Positions 62,278 to 64,000 of a DNA stretch of 64,000 bases are shown here, in pieces. Under the pieces are notes generated by a model. That model saw only the letters and a program-made list of their open reading frames with translations, made no database searches and was not told the DNA's origin. Position 1 is the stretch's first letter, and every line of letters starts with the position of its first letter. The position numbers and the translations under genes are program-made. The stretch comes from Methanomassiliicoccales archaeon (GTDB lineage: Archaea; Thermoplasmatota; Thermoplasmata; Methanomassiliicoccales; UBA472), in assembly GCA_026394395.1 (NCBI GenBank), contig JAPKYK010000004.1:127838-191837 (forward strand). Direction: 5' to 3'.

Positions 62278-62303
62278 ACAAATCCCGATAAGGTGAAGCC
62301 CAA

Positions 62304-62939
62304 ATGACCTCATCCCGTACCGCCCTAGTTCCCCAATTGCCGGACTTGGACAAGATAAGACAGATGCGCAAGAGATTGAACCTATCCCAAAGAGAGCTAG
62401 CCGGGCTGGCGGGCGTGAGCCAATCCCTCATCGCCAAGATAGAGCGCGGGACCATCGACCCTTCTTATAGCAACGTGCGCAAGATACTTTCTGCGTTCGA
62501 GGAGGTCATCAGGAGGCGCAAGGTGGAGGGCGTCCGCTCCGGAACGCAGCTGACCGTCGGTGATTTGGCCACGCGCGGGGTCATTTTCGTGACACCGGAC
62601 CAGAGCGTGGGCGAGGCGGTGGAGAGGATGATGAAGGGCCGCTTCACGCAACTGCCGGTCATCGTGGGGGAGAGGATCGTCGGAGGTCTGACCGATGATG
62701 CCGTCCGGGACTATACCATCGAACAGACCAAGACCAGGAAGAAGACGTACGAAGAGGTCATGCGCACCCGCATAGAGGAGATAATGGACCCCCCGTTCCC
62801 GATCCTGAACGAGGACACGCCCATAGATCTGGCCTCGTTCCATCTGCAGCGGGAGGAGGCCATTTTGGTATCCCGGAAGGGGGCCATAGTCGGCATCCTG
62901 ACCAGCGCGGACTTCCTTAACCTGGGATTAAATCAGTGA
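62304..62939 (+). CDS. HTH plus CBS-pair transcriptional regulator
   Basis: 211 residues. A Cro/C1-type helix-turn-helix (M-R-K-R-L-N-L-S-Q-R-E-L-A-G-L-A-G-V-S-Q, then I-E-R-G-T-I-D-P-S) and two CBS repeats (T-R-G-V-I-F-V-T-P-D-Q-S and I-L-N-E-D-T-P-I-D-L-A). CBS pairs bind adenosyl nucleotides, so it probably senses energy status or AMP/ADP/ATP. Common in archaea. It may precede an operon with the next two genes. Confidence 0.92.
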   Translation: MTSSRTALVPQLPDLDKIRQMRKRLNLSQRELAGLAGVSQSLIAKIERGTIDPSYSNVRKILSAFEEVIRRRKVEGVRSGTQLTVGDLATRGVIFVTPDQSVGEAVERMMKGRFTQLPVIVGERIVGGLTDDAVRDYTIEQTKTRKKTYEEVMRTRIEEIMDPPFPILNEDTPIDLASFHLQREEAILVSRKGAIVGILTSADFLNLGLNQ

Positions 62940-62990
62940 GCGCCGCGCCCAGCTCATTATTGCTGGCGGGCAAGGAGAAGGTGAAGGGGG

Positions 62991-63602
62991 ATGAGACGGA
63001 GAGAGCTGGAAATGACGTTGCAGTCCCTGCAACCGTTCCAGGACCCCCAGCCGAAGCTTGAACAGTACTCGACCCCGTCGGTGATCGCCGCCAGCATGCT
63101 CTTTGAAGCCCTCGCCTCGGACCACATCGAGGGCCGAAAGGTCCTGGACCTGGGGTGCGGCACCGGCCTCCTGGGCATTGGCGCCGCCCTGCTGGGCGCC
63201 GGTCAGGTCATCGCCATGGACAAGGACCCCCAGGCCCTGGTCCAGGCTAAGGCCAACGCCAATAGGCTTCACGTGAACATCGAATTCCGGCAGGAGGAAA
63301 TAACCGAGTTCGTGGAAAGGGCGGACACGGTCATCATGAACCCGCCCTTCGGTGCACAGAGAAAGGGCGCCGACCGGCCGTTCCTTGACGCAGCCATGAA
63401 ATGCGCCCCGGCCATATATTCCCTGCATCTCAGCCAGACCGAGGACTTCATCCAGCGTTACGTATCACGGGAAGGGTACGAGGCTACGATTCTAAAAAGG
63501 TATAAATTCGGGATTCCTCATATGTTCGAATTCCATAGCAAGGCGAAGAAAGAAGTCGACGTCACGCTATTTTGCATCCTCAAAGAAGGTGTACCGGAAT
63601 GA
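62991..63602 (+). CDS. METTL5-like RNA adenine N6-methyltransferase
   Basis: 203 residues. The conserved N-terminal L-E-Q-Y-S-T-P, SAM motif D-L-G-C-G-T-G-L-L-G and catalytic N-P-P-F are intact. Eukaryotic METTL5 modifies A1832 of 18S rRNA, and archaeal members are assumed to act on the matching rRNA site. AGGGGG precedes the ATG at 62991. Its stop overlaps the start of csl4 (ATGA). Confidence 0.9.
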   Translation: MRRRELEMTLQSLQPFQDPQPKLEQYSTPSVIAASMLFEALASDHIEGRKVLDLGCGTGLLGIGAALLGAGQVIAMDKDPQALVQAKANANRLHVNIEFRQEEITEFVERADTVIMNPPFGAQRKGADRPFLDAAMKCAPAIYSLHLSQTEDFIQRYVSREGYEATILKRYKFGIPHMFEFHSKAKKEVDVTLFCILKEGVPE

Positions 63603-64000
63603 GTGACAAAAAGAAGGTTTTACCAGGTGACGAGGTGGCAGTGGCCGAGGAGTACCTCCCTGCCGAAGGCACTTATGAAGAGAACGGGATAGTCTACTCC
63701 GCCCTGACCGGCGAGCTGGATATGAACGATTCGGATAAGACGGTCAGTGTGAAGGCGGAGAATCCCATGGTCTCTCTGGCGATAGGAGATTCAGTTTTCT
63801 GCGAGATCACCGACGTGCGAGCCTCGATGGCGATCTGCGAGGTGGTGATGGTCGAGGGCAGGTCCCGCAACATCACCGGGGACACCAACGGCACCATCCA
63901 TGTCTCCAAGATATCCCAGGACTACGTGCAGGACGTCGGCCGCGAATACCGACCCAGCGATATCATCCGCGCTAAGGTCATGCAGGTCAAGCCGTCCATT
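63599..64000 (+). CDS. csl4: Exosome subunit Csl4 (cut by window edge)
   Basis: 134 residues to the right edge. The N-terminal L-P-G-D-E-V-A-V-A-E-E-Y with G-T-Y and the S1 domain (G-D-S-V-F-C-E-I-T-D-V then G-T-I-H-V-S-K-I-S) match archaeal Csl4, the cap subunit that recruits RNA and helper proteins to the exosome. The C-terminal zinc ribbon should follow outside the window. Coupled by ATGA to the METTL5-like gene. Confidence 0.93.
   Translation, partial: MSDKKKVLPGDEVAVAEEYLPAEGTYEENGIVYSALTGELDMNDSDKTVSVKAENPMVSLAIGDSVFCEITDVRASMAICEVVMVEGRSRNITGDTNGTIHVSKISQDYVQDVGREYRPSDIIRAKVMQVKPSI

Larger units (their letters stand above)
61971..62303. other. A+T-rich intergenic region with palindromes
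   Basis: This 333-base stretch is markedly A+T-richer than its surroundings and has no convincing gene. It contains ATACGA-ATA-TCGTAT (62094-62108), TTAGAC-nine bases-GTCTAA (62172-62192) and the TATA box of the HTH-CBS gene. It could be a regulatory hub or, less likely, a replication start; no Orc1/Cdc6 gene is nearby. Confidence 0.5.

Noticed and set aside
61971..62303. A+T-rich stretch as a replication origin
   Set aside because: No Orc1/Cdc6 gene and no clear repeated origin boxes; kept only as a low-confidence possibility.

Overview
The window is gene-dense archaeal DNA of moderately high G+C. Marker genes support this directly: a TATA-binding protein (52890-53438), PCNA (43338-44075), transcription factor S (44140-44445), an MBF1-like factor (17293-17787), Alba (35204-35479), a proteasome-activating ATPase (15500-16708), a group II chaperonin (18576-20210), a GPN-loop GTPase, a RIO kinase, a Taw2/Tyw2-type tRNA enzyme, a CPSF-like beta-CASP RNase and the exosome subunit Csl4 at the right edge. 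Promoters are TATA/BRE-like and many transcripts look leaderless. The combination of DUF835 and KaiC-like proteins with a GTMKS Walker A, a complete GrpE-DnaK-DnaJ set and a form III RuBisCO suggests a euryarchaeote of the Thermoplasmata, possibly near Methanomassiliicoccales. That placement is inference; no methanogenesis gene is present to settle it.

Layout. 1-2911: tandem DUF998 membrane proteins, a zinc-ribbon protein and DedA. 3050-7359: flavodoxin, then an iron/corrinoid-type ABC uptake operon ending in a methyltransferase. 7481-10985: a toroid-fold protein and a TetR-controlled ABC-2 exporter. 11143-14496: a LuxE-like acyl-activating enzyme coupled to a transglutaminase-like protein, then two orphans. 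14552-24868: housekeeping and proteostasis (GPN GTPase, PAN, MBF1, thermosome, GrpE-DnaK-DnaJ, RIO kinase) with an aquaporin pseudogene inside. 25112-33775: an MFS transporter, a gene with two in-frame TAG codons, an RNase H-fold protein, and a minus-strand cluster of AMP phosphorylase, RuBisCO, ribose-1,5-bisphosphate isomerase, PolX and a Cys-rich protein. 33893-44445: glutamate dehydrogenase, Alba, DUF835, Taw2, geranylgeranyl reductase, a transaldolase-transketolase operon, an HD protein, PCNA and TFS. 44501-53438: a membrane protein, beta-CASP RNase, NadC, a radical-SAM activase, three KaiC-like ATPases, tRNA-Val(CAC) and TBP. 53620-64000: a decayed MFS gene, a GNAT, an alkylation-repair pair, an ABC ATPase, an M29 aminopeptidase, a regulator plus CobW-type GTPase, an Lrp regulator, an HTH-CBS regulator, a METTL5-like methyltransferase and Csl4.

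How the genes fit together. AMP phosphorylase, the isomerase and RuBisCO form the complete AMP salvage route to 3-phosphoglycerate, while the split transketolase and transaldolase supply non-oxidative pentose interconversion. Hsp60 and Hsp70 chaperones lie side by side and the proteasome ATPase is nearby. Ogt and AlkA overlap as a small alkylation-repair operon. Many neighbouring genes overlap by ATGA or GTGA, implying translational coupling, and several convergent pairs share interlocked stop codons.

The most unusual feature is the 26392-26931 reading frame, which keeps good coding character across two internal TAG codons and could be pyrrolysine-containing or a recent pseudogene. Next are the LuxE/transglutaminase-like pair and the KaiC-like trio, whose first member needs a -1 shift at a G run.
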